Of a stretch of DNA of 11,290 nucleotides, positions 1 to 7,040 are shown in pieces. The stretch lies in assembly GCA_913057885.1 (NCBI GenBank), contig CAJXOI010000011.1, positions 1 to 11,290 of the forward strand, in the 5' to 3' direction. This DNA is from an uncultured Micavibrio sp. GTDB lineage: Bacteria > Pseudomonadota > Alphaproteobacteria > Micavibrionales > UBA1664. A program made the position numbers and the translations under genes. The notes under the pieces are model-generated. The model saw only the letters and a list, made by a program, of their open reading frames with translations, did no database searches and was not told the DNA's origin. How positions within the stretch are numbered: the stretch's first letter is position 1; each line of letters begins with the position of its first letter.

Positions 1-204
1 CGCATCCGCTGCCACCCTAGGTAAAAAGGATGTTAAAGACGGCATCCCCGCCCTTTCCGTTGGGCCAACAATCATTTCCGCGCGATAGGTTGGCGGTTGA
101 ATCATGACAATAAGCAACGCCAAAACCCCGCCAATCAAAGCCCCCGTCATAATCATTTTCCAATGATCGCGAAGCGTTTGAACGGCATAGTCAATTTCAT
201 TCAT
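1..204 (-). CDS. Wzz-like polysaccharide co-polymerase, N-terminal part
   Basis: This is the first 68 codons of a leftward gene that continues past the window edge. The reading frame is open throughout from the ATG at 204-202. The translation starts MNEIDYAVQTLRDHWK, followed by one hydrophobic segment at about residues 17-37 and then a PPTYRAEMIVGP stretch. A short cytoplasmic head, a first membrane helix and a P-x-Y-x-A periplasmic entry is the usual N-terminus of Wzz/chain-length-determinant proteins, which set the length of O-antigen, capsule or exopolysaccharide chains from the inner membrane. Only the N-terminus is visible, so a tyrosine-kinase-fused relative or another membrane protein is possible. 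It is divergent from ubiA. No Shine-Dalgarno sits at normal distance, and the predicted -10 box ends 7 bases before the ATG, so the mRNA may be leaderless. Confidence 0.6.
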   Translation of the reverse strand, partial: MNEIDYAVQTLRDHWKMIMTGALIGGVLALLIVMIQPPTYRAEMIVGPTERAGMPSLTSFLPRVAADA

Positions 205-211
205 GCATATC

Positions 212-239
212 ATTGTACCCTCAACACGGAACTTGTCAC
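212..239 (-). promoter_or_regulatory. Predicted sigma70-type promoter of the Wzz-like gene
   Basis: On the minus strand GTGACA (239-234) and TACAAT (217-212) are separated by 16 bases. Each box matches the consensus at five of six positions. The expected transcription start is at or next to the ATG at 204. Confidence 0.45.
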
Positions 240-261
240 GCGCTTATAAAGCGCCTAAATT
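233..261 (+). promoter_or_regulatory. Weak candidate promoter of ubiA
   Basis: TTGTCA (233-238) and TAAATT (256-261) are separated by 17 bases. The -35 box is good and the -10 box is poor. It overlaps the -35 box of the divergent promoter, and its expected start falls at about 268, directly before the chosen ubiA ATG. Confidence 0.25.
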
Positions 262-268
262 CAAAAAC

Positions 269-1186
269 ATGGATCCCAAAAAATACACAGACATCATACG
301 CGGCGGATGGATTGATCAAATGCCTGATGCAATTCGTCCATATCTTTACCTGATGCGACTGGATAGGCCCATCGGCACTTGGCTTCTCCTCTTACCTGGG
401 TGGTGGGCCATTTTATTGGCAGGCGGATTGGGGGCATGGCCGACACTCACCCTGTTTGCCATCGGAGCCATTGTCATGCGCGGTGCCGGATGCGTAGTAA
501 ATGATTTGTGGGATCGCGATTTGGATAGCAAGGTTGAACGCACGTCCACACGTCCCATCCCCAACGGCGATGTCACCCCAAAACAGGCCATGATCTTTTT
601 AGGGGGACTGCTGTTCCTTGGCTTTATTATCCTGTTACAATTTAACCTGACCACCATCATTCTTGGTGTGGTGTCTTTGGCCTTTATCGTGGCCTACCCA
701 TTGATGAAACGGATCACCTGGTGGCCGCAGGCATTTTTGGGACTAACCTTTAATTTTGGCGCATTAATGGGCTGGGCCGCCATAACAGGGGGATTAGGGT
801 GGCAGGCATGGGTGCTCTATATTGCGAGTTTCTTTTGGACATTGGGGTACGACACGATTTATGCCCTTCAGGATCGTCGTGACGATGCATTGATCGGCAT
901 TAAGTCATCGGCACGATGGCTCAGCGAAAAATGGGATGGGAATATTAAGATGCCGCTTTATGCATTTTATGCCGTCCATTATTTATATTTCGCAGTGGTT
1001 TTATTATGGGGTTCAAACATTTCCTTTTTTGGTGTGGTCTTTTTAACATTACCGTTACTGCATTTAATATGGCAGGTGAAAACTCTCGACACAGACAGCC
1101 CGCAAAACGCACTAAAGCGCTTTCAATCCAACCGCGATTACGGCTTATTGATGTGCGTCGTGATTACCCTCCTATATCACATGTGA
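269..1186 (+). CDS. ubiA: 4-hydroxybenzoate polyprenyltransferase
   Basis: UbiA is a membrane-embedded prenyltransferase that attaches the polyprenyl tail to 4-hydroxybenzoate in ubiquinone synthesis. The 305-residue product shows both aspartate-rich, Mg-diphosphate-binding motifs of the family: NDLWDRDLD at residues 78-86 and YALQDRRDD at 198-206. The conserved entry LMRLDRPIGTWLLLLPGWW lies at 28-46, with several hydrophobic helices between and after the motifs. The frame extends upstream to an ATG at 203, but that would overlap the start of the divergent gene and add 22 residues unlike the family. The ATG at 269 gives the usual alphaproteobacterial N-terminus. Neither start has a Shine-Dalgarno. 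The next gene starts 84 bases downstream in an AT-rich gap with no terminator hairpin. Confidence 0.95.
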   Translation: MDPKKYTDIIRGGWIDQMPDAIRPYLYLMRLDRPIGTWLLLLPGWWAILLAGGLGAWPTLTLFAIGAIVMRGAGCVVNDLWDRDLDSKVERTSTRPIPNGDVTPKQAMIFLGGLLFLGFIILLQFNLTTIILGVVSLAFIVAYPLMKRITWWPQAFLGLTFNFGALMGWAAITGGLGWQAWVLYIASFFWTLGYDTIYALQDRRDDALIGIKSSARWLSEKWDGNIKMPLYAFYAVHYLYFAVVLLWGSNISFFGVVFLTLPLLHLIWQVKTLDTDSPQNALKRFQSNRDYGLLMCVVITLLYHM

Positions 1187-1257
1187 ATAATTATCTTTCT
1201 TTCTTGATTTAAACCTTGTTTTTTTGTTTTACTATTATAAAGACATAAAAAAATTTT

Positions 1258-1263
1258 GGGAGG
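1258..1263 (+). promoter_or_regulatory. Shine-Dalgarno fixing the start of the 188-residue protein
   Basis: GGGAGG lies 7 bases before the ATG at 1271. The frame is also open from a TTG at 1256, but that codon overlaps this site, so the ATG is the likely start. A TATAAA at 1236-1241 could be a -10 box, but no good -35 box sits at the right distance. Confidence 0.6.
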
Positions 1264-1270
1264 AAAAATA

Positions 1271-1837
1271 ATGTATCCAGAGTCACTTGGCGTCCATGCC
1301 ATACATGGTAATTTTAATTTTGTTAGTGTTGAAATTATCGAAGGGCGATACCTTCCACCTAAAAAAGGGAAAAAAATTACACCAATGCATAATAGCGGTG
1401 TTTTTTATCGTGAGGTTAGAGAACAATTTTTTGACAAAACCCAAATCGACGAGGAAGTGGCCAGAGAATTACAAAAATTATTGGCAAGAAACCCGGCCGA
1501 AAATACCGCATCAACATTAATTCAAGATGCAATGGCGATGGCGTCCGCGATGGTTTCTGTGTCAGAGGATCAGACACCAAAGTCTGTTGATTTGGCGACG
1601 CAGCGTATTGAACGATTAAACGAATACCCAACACCGTCTTTATTGGAATGGGATGCCAATCCAGAGGAGGGAGAGGCGTACCCGTTACCCCTTTTTATTA
1701 ATCGTGTTATACCTTTTTTAAGAACACGGGAATGGATGTCCCAACGATATGAACAAATGCGGCGTGCCGAAACAGACCGCTTTATGAGTGCCATTGTTAT
1801 TCGCCGTCGCCCGGCCATGCAAGCGGTCGTTAATTAA
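1271..1837 (+). CDS. Unrecognised 188-residue cytoplasmic protein
   Basis: I do not recognise this protein. It has no signal peptide and no membrane helix. The N-terminal 55 residues are rich in aromatic and basic residues, with KKGKK at 31-35. Residues 57-75 look like an amphipathic charged helix, and 83-97 form a Met/Ala-rich helix. A Pro- and acid-rich linker covers about 119-138, and the C-terminal 40 residues are Arg-rich, with RRR at 178-180. A good Shine-Dalgarno and an intact frame between two conserved plus-strand genes support a real gene. It ends 39 bases before ispE with no terminator visible, so cotranscription with ispE is plausible. Its composition resembles its neighbours, and nothing suggests recent transfer. 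Confidence 0.75.
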   Translation: MYPESLGVHAIHGNFNFVSVEIIEGRYLPPKKGKKITPMHNSGVFYREVREQFFDKTQIDEEVARELQKLLARNPAENTASTLIQDAMAMASAMVSVSEDQTPKSVDLATQRIERLNEYPTPSLLEWDANPEEGEAYPLPLFINRVIPFLRTREWMSQRYEQMRRAETDRFMSAIVIRRRPAMQAVVN

Positions 1838-1876
1838 CTATTTTTTTTCTCTTAGGGATTTGATAGAAACGATTTT

Positions 1877-2740
1877 ATGAAGGTTACAGCACCCGCAAAA
1901 ATCAATCTTAATTTGAATATCATTGGACAGCGCGACGATGGATATCATCTTTTGGACTCCGTCATCGCTTTTACGGAATGGGGTGACAAAATCACTATCA
2001 AGGAAGATGATAAATTAAGCTTTACCCCTGTTGGGCCTCATGGCGAAGTTTTTACGGGGCCATTATTGTCAACAGAGAAGAATGCCCCGAACTTACTTAT
2101 TCAGGCGGTACATTTAATGGCGGATAAGGCCAAAAAGGCGCCCAATATCAATGTTCGTTTGGCCAAGCACATTCCTGTTGGTGCAGGATTGGGTGGTGGA
2201 TCATCCGACGCGGCGACGATGATGTTGGCGTTGAATAAAATGTGGGACATGAACTTAAGCCCAGAAGAATTAAGAGAAATGGGCCTAGCCTTAGGTGCGG
2301 AATTGCCGATATGTTTACACCGCCGCCCCGCACGTGTCACAGGCATAGGTGAGGTTATCGAGGATATATCCGTGCCCGCCCTGCCGCTTGTGGTTGTGTG
2401 GCCAGAACAAGGGTTGTTAACACAACTGGTCTTTAATGAATTTGATAAAAATCCTTCTTATTCCAAGGATCTTAATGGTCAAAAGATTCCAGAAGAGAGC
2501 CTTCGATTCACAGAATGGATGAAAAATAACAGCAATGATTTAACCGGCGCGGCCTCGGCGTTATGCCCCGATATTGAACCCTTATTGGCGGAATTATGGG
2601 AATGTTATGGATGCCAATTAACCCGCATGACGGGATCAGGTGCAGCATGCTACGGCGTCTTTGACAGCAAACAATCCGCCGAAGCCGCCGCAGAAAAATT
2701 TCCCAATGCCGTTGTTACGGCCATTCGTAGCCAAGCTTAA
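1877..2740 (+). CDS. ispE: 4-diphosphocytidyl-2-C-methyl-D-erythritol kinase
   Basis: IspE is a GHMP-family kinase that uses ATP to phosphorylate CDP-methylerythritol in the MEP route to isoprenoids, the source of the polyprenyl tail used by UbiA. The 287-residue product has the substrate-side motif PAKINLNL at residues 6-13, including the expected catalytic Lys8. QRDDGYHLL follows at 18-26, the ATP-binding glycine-rich loop PVGAGLGGGSSDAA at 100-113, and the C-terminal GHMP motif MTGSGAACYGVF at 251-262. Length is normal. One oddity is LGAELP at 139-144, where relatives usually read LGAD(V/L)P. That Asp is the catalytic Asp141 of the E. coli enzyme. The Shine-Dalgarno is weak: AGGGA lies about 18 bases upstream. 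The last 26 bases overlap the convergent DUF481 gene. Confidence 0.95.
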   Translation: MKVTAPAKINLNLNIIGQRDDGYHLLDSVIAFTEWGDKITIKEDDKLSFTPVGPHGEVFTGPLLSTEKNAPNLLIQAVHLMADKAKKAPNINVRLAKHIPVGAGLGGGSSDAATMMLALNKMWDMNLSPEELREMGLALGAELPICLHRRPARVTGIGEVIEDISVPALPLVVVWPEQGLLTQLVFNEFDKNPSYSKDLNGQKIPEESLRFTEWMKNNSNDLTGAASALCPDIEPLLAELWECYGCQLTRMTGSGAACYGVFDSKQSAEAAAEKFPNAVVTAIRSQA

Positions 2741-3791
2741 TGCGATAGGTTGTATCTTCCTCCTCTACATCGTTAGGAGCATTGTTGTTGTAATCAAAAT
2801 TTATTTCACTTGTCGCTACAATCCCCGCCCTTAAAGGAACCTTAATCCCGCTTTCACTCTCAAACAGCCACAACGACATATCATCCATCGGTGTGGTCAA
2901 AGCGTGTGCATGAAATAAACGGACAAAATCGTCATAAAATGCTTGTTCATAATCAAATGTCCAATTGGCAGTCATGTTGGTTTGTGCGTCCTGGTCTTCG
3001 TATTTTTCGCGCTGATACCCCGGGCCTAACGTCGCCTCCAAGCTCAAATCATCCCTATTGTAAAATTGATACCCTAAACCAGATGCCGCTTCGATTCTCG
3101 AGTCCAAATTATCAACGTTGTCTTGCTTAAATGATGCAGTATTGTTCCAAAACCATTTTTCTGCAAAGAAATAATCATAGGCGGCATAAACCTCTTGCTC
3201 ATCCTCGACCTTAATGTCATTTTCCTCTTCCCTGGTGTAATCTGCACCGATGGTTGCGCGATGAATATCATCCCAATTGGCAGTCGTTTCCCCGTCTAAA
3301 GATAGTGTCTCACTATCGCTGTTGCCGGTTTGAAATTCTGCGCCGGCGTTAACTTCACCGCTCCAATCCGCACCCCAAAGGTCAAGATGCTTATCGTCCG
3401 CTGCCTGCCCTTCAATATCTGTTTCGGTATTTGAGACAGCATCAGAAACAGGCACAGGCGGGATGTCTTTTGTATTAATCCTATGTGATGGAACGCCCGA
3501 TGGGTCCAAAGCCGCCAAGATGGGGTCATCAATGGTTGAAGAACTCATCACCTCAAATTGCAAATCTTCAACATGGTACCGTGGCGATTCAATCCCGCCA
3601 ATGAAACCAACCTCAATATCAAATGTCCCATACGGCGCATCTAAGCGCACGCCATCCATTGAAAATTGCGTGATCTGACCACTCAAAATATCACCATTTT
3701 TTAGGCGCAACGTGTCCTTGGCGTGCGAAACACCACCAAAAGAGGCGCAAAGCAACACACCTATCGAAAATGTAAAAAGATTTTTTACCAT
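2715..3791 (-). CDS. DUF481 family outer-membrane beta-barrel protein
   Basis: The product has 358 residues. An N-terminal signal peptide covers about residues 1-24, with a hydrophobic core and probable cleavage after SHA. A short domain at 26-80 begins DTLRLKNGDILSGQI, a pattern seen before DUF481 barrels. An acidic, Pro-containing linker runs to about 140, and the C-terminal barrel at 143-358 has alternating aromatic/polar strands. WSGEVNAGAEFQTGNSDSETL and the GLGYQFYN segment at 238-245 are characteristic of DUF481 (YdiY-like, sometimes called salt-induced outer-membrane proteins). The molecular role is unknown. The protein is very acidic and ends YRIKLGYEWP, with a proline after the terminal aromatic residue, which is unusual for a barrel. 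The start has a poor Shine-Dalgarno and is preceded by an inverted repeat. Confidence 0.85.
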   Translation of the reverse strand: MVKNLFTFSIGVLLCASFGGVSHAKDTLRLKNGDILSGQITQFSMDGVRLDAPYGTFDIEVGFIGGIESPRYHVEDLQFEVMSSSTIDDPILAALDPSGVPSHRINTKDIPPVPVSDAVSNTETDIEGQAADDKHLDLWGADWSGEVNAGAEFQTGNSDSETLSLDGETTANWDDIHRATIGADYTREEENDIKVEDEQEVYAAYDYFFAEKWFWNNTASFKQDNVDNLDSRIEAASGLGYQFYNRDDLSLEATLGPGYQREKYEDQDAQTNMTANWTFDYEQAFYDDFVRLFHAHALTTPMDDMSLWLFESESGIKVPLRAGIVATSEINFDYNNNAPNDVEEEDTTYRIKLGYEWP

Positions 3792-3795
3792 TACT

Positions 3796-3829
3796 ACCGT
3801 GATACATCACACCTGCAGAATGTCACGGT
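3796..3829. repeat. Inverted repeat upstream of the DUF481 gene
   Basis: ACCGTGA (3796-3802) is the exact inverse of TCACGGT (3823-3829), with 20 bases between. Inside them ACAT and ATGT can extend the match with a small offset. It begins 4 bases before the DUF481 start codon, inside the 110-base divergent gap with the Dabb gene. It could be an operator or a 5' UTR hairpin over the DUF481 ribosome-binding region. Confidence 0.4.
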
Positions 3830-3901
3830 TGTTTTTCGAAATAACCACAACAAACTTTATACTTGTCATGCTAAAGTGATGAAAAATAGAAAGAAACCAG
3901 A

Positions 3902-4186
3902 ATGATCCGTCATATCGTCATGTTCAATGCCAAAAACCCCGATGACCGAGAGGCCATTTATAACGGCCTGAAAATTTTGGAAGAAATAGAAGGTGATTGG
4001 ACACTCACCGTTTCACGCAACATGAAAATTGACCAAATCGCCAATGATATGGATTTTGTTGTTTATGGTGAATTTCACGACGAGGCCGCACTCAAGGCTT
4101 ATAAATCCCATCCAAACTATCAACGCTCCGTCGACATCGTCCGCCCCCTGCGTGACCAGCGCATCGCGGTTGACTTGACGTTTTGA
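3902..4186 (+). CDS. Dabb (stress-responsive A/B barrel) domain protein
   Basis: This is a complete 94-residue single-domain protein. MIRHIVMFNAK at the N-terminus, the central DFVVYGEFHDEAALKAYKSHPNY at about residues 51-73 and the following IVRPLRDQR match the Dabb family, a small dimeric ferredoxin-like alpha/beta barrel. His4 and the SHP motif at 69-71 are the usual conserved positions. The biological role of most members is unknown, and no substrate can be inferred here. A TATACT at 3858-3863 could be a -10 box, but no convincing -35 box sits upstream of it. The Shine-Dalgarno is weak. Its stop is 3 bases from the end of convergent ettA, so no separate terminator fits between them. Confidence 0.85.
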   Translation: MIRHIVMFNAKNPDDREAIYNGLKILEEIEGDWTLTVSRNMKIDQIANDMDFVVYGEFHDEAALKAYKSHPNYQRSVDIVRPLRDQRIAVDLTF

Positions 4187-4189
4187 GGC

Positions 4190-5806
4190 TCAAGCTGCTT
4201 TGCCGTAACGGCGTTCTTTATCGCGTTCGTAATCTTCGAAATTACCCTCAAACCATTCGACATGGCCGTTGCCTTCATAGGCCAGAATATGCGTGGCCAG
4301 ACGGTCAAGGAACCATCTGTCGTGCGAAATCACCACAGCGCATCCGGCAAAGTTTTCCAATGCCTCTTCCAATGCCGCCAATGTTTCGGTGTCCAGATCA
4401 TTTGTCGGTTCATCGAGAAGGAGGAGGTTCGCACCCTTTTGTAACATTTTCGCAAGGTGGACGCGGTTGCGTTCCCCACCTGATAACGTGCCGACCTTTT
4501 TCTGTTGATCCGGCCCTTTGAAATTGAATGAACCGACATAGGCACGGGATGGTTTTTCAATTTTCCCGAGCATCAGAACATCATTTCCGCCCGAGATTTC
4601 TTCCCATACGGTTTTGTTGTCATCCAATGAATCGCGCGATTGATCGATATAGCCCATATCAACCGTTTCACCTATGGTCAGGGTTCCGCTATCAGGCTGC
4701 TCGGCTCCCGTAATCATTTTAAACAAGGTGGATTTCCCCGCCCCGTTCGGGCCGATAATCCCGACAATCCCCCCGGCGGGAAGCTTGAAATTCAAATCCT
4801 TTATCAATTGTTTATCGCCGAATGATTTATTAACGTTTTCGGCAACGACCACAACATCCCCCAACCGTTCAGGCGTTGGGATAATAATTTGCGCATTGCC
4901 GACCGTGTCACGCTGCGATGCCTCCAACAAATCGTTATAGCTGTTGATACGCGCCTTGGATTTTGCCTGCCGCGCCTTGGGTGATTGACGAATCCATTCC
5001 AATTCGCGGGACAATGTCTTTTGACGGGCGGCGTCTTCGCGCGCTTCTTGGGCCAGACGTTTTGCCTTCTTCTCTAGATACGCAGAATAATTCCCCTCAT
5101 ACGGAATGCCATGCCCACGATCCAATTCCAAAATCCAACCCGTGACATTATCTAGGAAATAACGATCGTGCGTAATCATCACAACCGTACCTTTGAAATC
5201 ATGAAGATAGGTTTGCAACCATGCCACAGATTCAGCGTCCAAGTGGTTTGTCGGTTCATCCAAAAGAAGCATATCCGGTTCCGCCGTAATCAGACGCGCC
5301 AATGCGACACGGCGTTTTTCGCCACCTGATAAATGCTCGACACCACTATCAGCAGGCGGGCAATTCAAGGCCTGCATCGTCATTTCAATATTGCGATCCA
5401 AATCCCACAGGTTTTTTGCATCGATTTCGTCTTGCAGTTTTGCCATCTCGTCGGGGTCAGCGTTTTCGTAATCCATGCATAATTCGTTATACCGATCCAA
5501 AATCGCTTTGCCTTCGGCGGCGCCATCCATCACATTTTCAAAAACAGTTTTCGAGGCATCCAATTGCGGTTCCTGTTCCAGATATCCAACTTTGACGCCA
5601 TCTGCGGCCCATGCCTCGCCCGTAAAATCGGTATTGATACCCGCCATGATTTTCAACAATGTTGATTTACCCGCACCATTCGGGCCAAGAACACCGATTT
5701 TTGCCCCAGGCAAAAATTGCAGCGTGATATCTTTCAAAACCTGCTTACCCCCTTGGTATGTTTTGGACAGGTTTTTCATCACGTAAATATATTGATATGC
5801 GGCCAT
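4190..5806 (-). CDS. ettA: Energy-dependent translational throttle protein (ABC-F)
   Basis: EttA is a cytoplasmic ABC-F ATPase that binds the ribosomal E site and gates the first peptide bond according to ATP/ADP state. The 538-residue product has two ABC domains and no membrane segments. Domain 1 has Walker [10 protein letters not shown] at residues 41-49, signature LSGGE at 159-163 and Walker B/D-loop [11 protein letters not shown] at 180-190. Domain 2 has Walker A at 352-360, LSGGE at 441-445 and [12 protein letters not shown] at 461-472. Between them, at about 240-310, lies the basic P-site tRNA-interaction motif linker, with [20 protein letters not shown]. Similarity to E. coli EttA extends over nearly the whole length, and the C-terminal tail is slightly shorter. 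GGAG (5816-5813) lies 6 bases before the ATG. A predicted promoter overlaps the end of the upstream glycosyltransferase gene. Confidence 0.96.
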   Translation of the reverse strand: MAAYQYIYVMKNLSKTYQGGKQVLKDITLQFLPGAKIGVLGPNGAGKSTLLKIMAGINTDFTGEAWAADGVKVGYLEQEPQLDASKTVFENVMDGAAEGKAILDRYNELCMDYENADPDEMAKLQDEIDAKNLWDLDRNIEMTMQALNCPPADSGVEHLSGGEKRRVALARLITAEPDMLLLDEPTNHLDAESVAWLQTYLHDFKGTVVMITHDRYFLDNVTGWILELDRGHGIPYEGNYSAYLEKKAKRLAQEAREDAARQKTLSRELEWIRQSPKARQAKSKARINSYNDLLEASQRDTVGNAQIIIPTPERLGDVVVVAENVNKSFGDKQLIKDLNFKLPAGGIVGIIGPNGAGKSTLFKMITGAEQPDSGTLTIGETVDMGYIDQSRDSLDDNKTVWEEISGGNDVLMLGKIEKPSRAYVGSFNFKGPDQQKKVGTLSGGERNRVHLAKMLQKGANLLLLDEPTNDLDTETLAALEEALENFAGCAVVISHDRWFLDRLATHILAYEGNGHVEWFEGNFEDYERDKERRYGKAA

Positions 5807-5845
5807 CTCTTACTCCATTGCTAAATATTCGTCTTTATTGGCGCG

Positions 5846-5874
5846 AGCATAACGATCAGGCGCATCAGAATCAA
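5846..5874 (-). promoter_or_regulatory. Predicted promoter of ettA
   Basis: On the minus strand TTGATT (5874-5869) and TATGCT (5851-5846) are 17 bases apart, each matching four of six consensus bases. The -35 box overlaps the glycosyltransferase stop codon. The predicted leader to ettA is about 33 bases. Confidence 0.4.
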
Positions 5875-7034
5875 GTCTGACTTGCGGTATGTCTGACATT
5901 TGACCAGAAATCATGCCGAATACGAGAGAGGGTTTCATCATGGTATTTTTGCGCCTCTAGAAAATTGCGCTCGCCCTCTGTCTTCATCCCTTGAAGGTTA
6001 TTCATCATTTTTTTTATGGCACAAGCCAAGTCAGGAGCATTGCCGCGTTTCACAATGCATGATGGTTCTAATAATTCCGGTAATCCACCGGCGTTTGACC
6101 CGATAACAGGTAACCCTTGGGCCATTGCCTCAATCGTCGCCCTTGGTACACCTTCTTGAAAAGATGGTTGAATATAGAGGTCAAGCCCGCGCAACCATTG
6201 CCATACCGCCTCACCGCTCTCGCGAGTACCATCCAAAAACACAATATCTTGCAATCCTTTTTCACGGATTAAATCATAAAATGGTTCGGCGTCACCAGGG
6301 CCCAATATATGAAGAGTAAAACCACCAACGCCTTGACCCTTTAAAAAATCTGCGGCCTCTATGGCAACATGCGCACCCTTTAGACGATTTTTCAATGTGC
6401 CGATCATGCCGATTGTAATCGGCTGTTGCGGTGCCTTTGTTTTTTGCTGGAACGCCGCATCAGGAATATATACGTCAGATGCCCGCGCACTTAGCGGTGC
6501 ACGAGTCGGATAACGGCGTTGCAAAAATTCCTGTGATACATAGATGACTGCATTGGCTCTCTGCGCCAATTGACGTTGTTTGAAAAACCGCAGGGGGCTG
6601 TAAATCTTGGCCTTGATCGCCCCATGAAACCATAGTTCGTCAAAGGCACAGGACACAATTTCAAAGGCAACATATTTACCTTGGGCTTTGGCGGCCTTGA
6701 ACACCATCAGGCCAAGCTCGCTGATCCCTCGTAAAATCATAACATCATGTTTGGCGACCAATTCATCAATATGGGCACGAATGGCTTTGCGACCCGATAA
6801 AACCCCTTTGATAGAATTTGTGTTAGGGAATAATTTAAATTTCACAAGGTCGCGCGAAGCGGTATTGACATCATTTTCATTGGCATCAGCATAACCGCCA
6901 TCACGCCCAATCACAGTCATCACATCAAAATGAGATAGGTAAATGTCCCAGACGGTATGATGATACTGCCCATATGAAAGCGTATGATGACCATCGCGGT
7001 AATAATAATGGTCATGAACAAATAAGGCTTTCAT
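5871..7034 (-). CDS. GT4-type glycosyltransferase, polysaccharide class
   Basis: This is a 387-residue GT-B glycosyltransferase. The N-terminal acceptor half opens with KALFVHDH, followed by a run rich in His and Tyr to residue 36. The segment at about 122-176 (FEIVSCAFDELWFHG through YVSQEFLQRRYPT) is recognisable from GT4 enzymes of capsule and exopolysaccharide loci. The C-terminal nucleotide-sugar half starts near 205 with ITIGMIGTLKNRLKG. It carries the family's E-x7-E pair at Glu294 and Glu302 (EGVPRATIE), followed by AMAQGLPVIGSNAGGLPELL. There is no membrane helix, so it is probably cytoplasmic and peripheral. Sugar and acceptor cannot be read from sequence. It starts 6 bases after lptF, so it is probably cotranscribed with it and may act on lipopolysaccharide or a surface polysaccharide. 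Confidence 0.9.
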   Translation of the reverse strand: MKALFVHDHYYYRDGHHTLSYGQYHHTVWDIYLSHFDVMTVIGRDGGYADANENDVNTASRDLVKFKLFPNTNSIKGVLSGRKAIRAHIDELVAKHDVMILRGISELGLMVFKAAKAQGKYVAFEIVSCAFDELWFHGAIKAKIYSPLRFFKQRQLAQRANAVIYVSQEFLQRRYPTRAPLSARASDVYIPDAAFQQKTKAPQQPITIGMIGTLKNRLKGAHVAIEAADFLKGQGVGGFTLHILGPGDAEPFYDLIREKGLQDIVFLDGTRESGEAVWQWLRGLDLYIQPSFQEGVPRATIEAMAQGLPVIGSNAGGLPELLEPSCIVKRGNAPDLACAIKKMMNNLQGMKTEGERNFLEAQKYHDETLSRIRHDFWSNVRHTASQT

Positions 7035-7040
7035 GTCATA

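Noticed and set aside
203..268. A longer ubiA start at 203.
   Set aside because: It would overlap the divergent gene's start codon, lacks a ribosome-binding site, and adds 22 residues unlike the family N-terminus.
1864..1869. TAGAAA 7 bases before the ispE ATG as a leaderless promoter.
   Set aside because: No plausible -35 box exists, only a T-run, and ispE can be read from the upstream gene.
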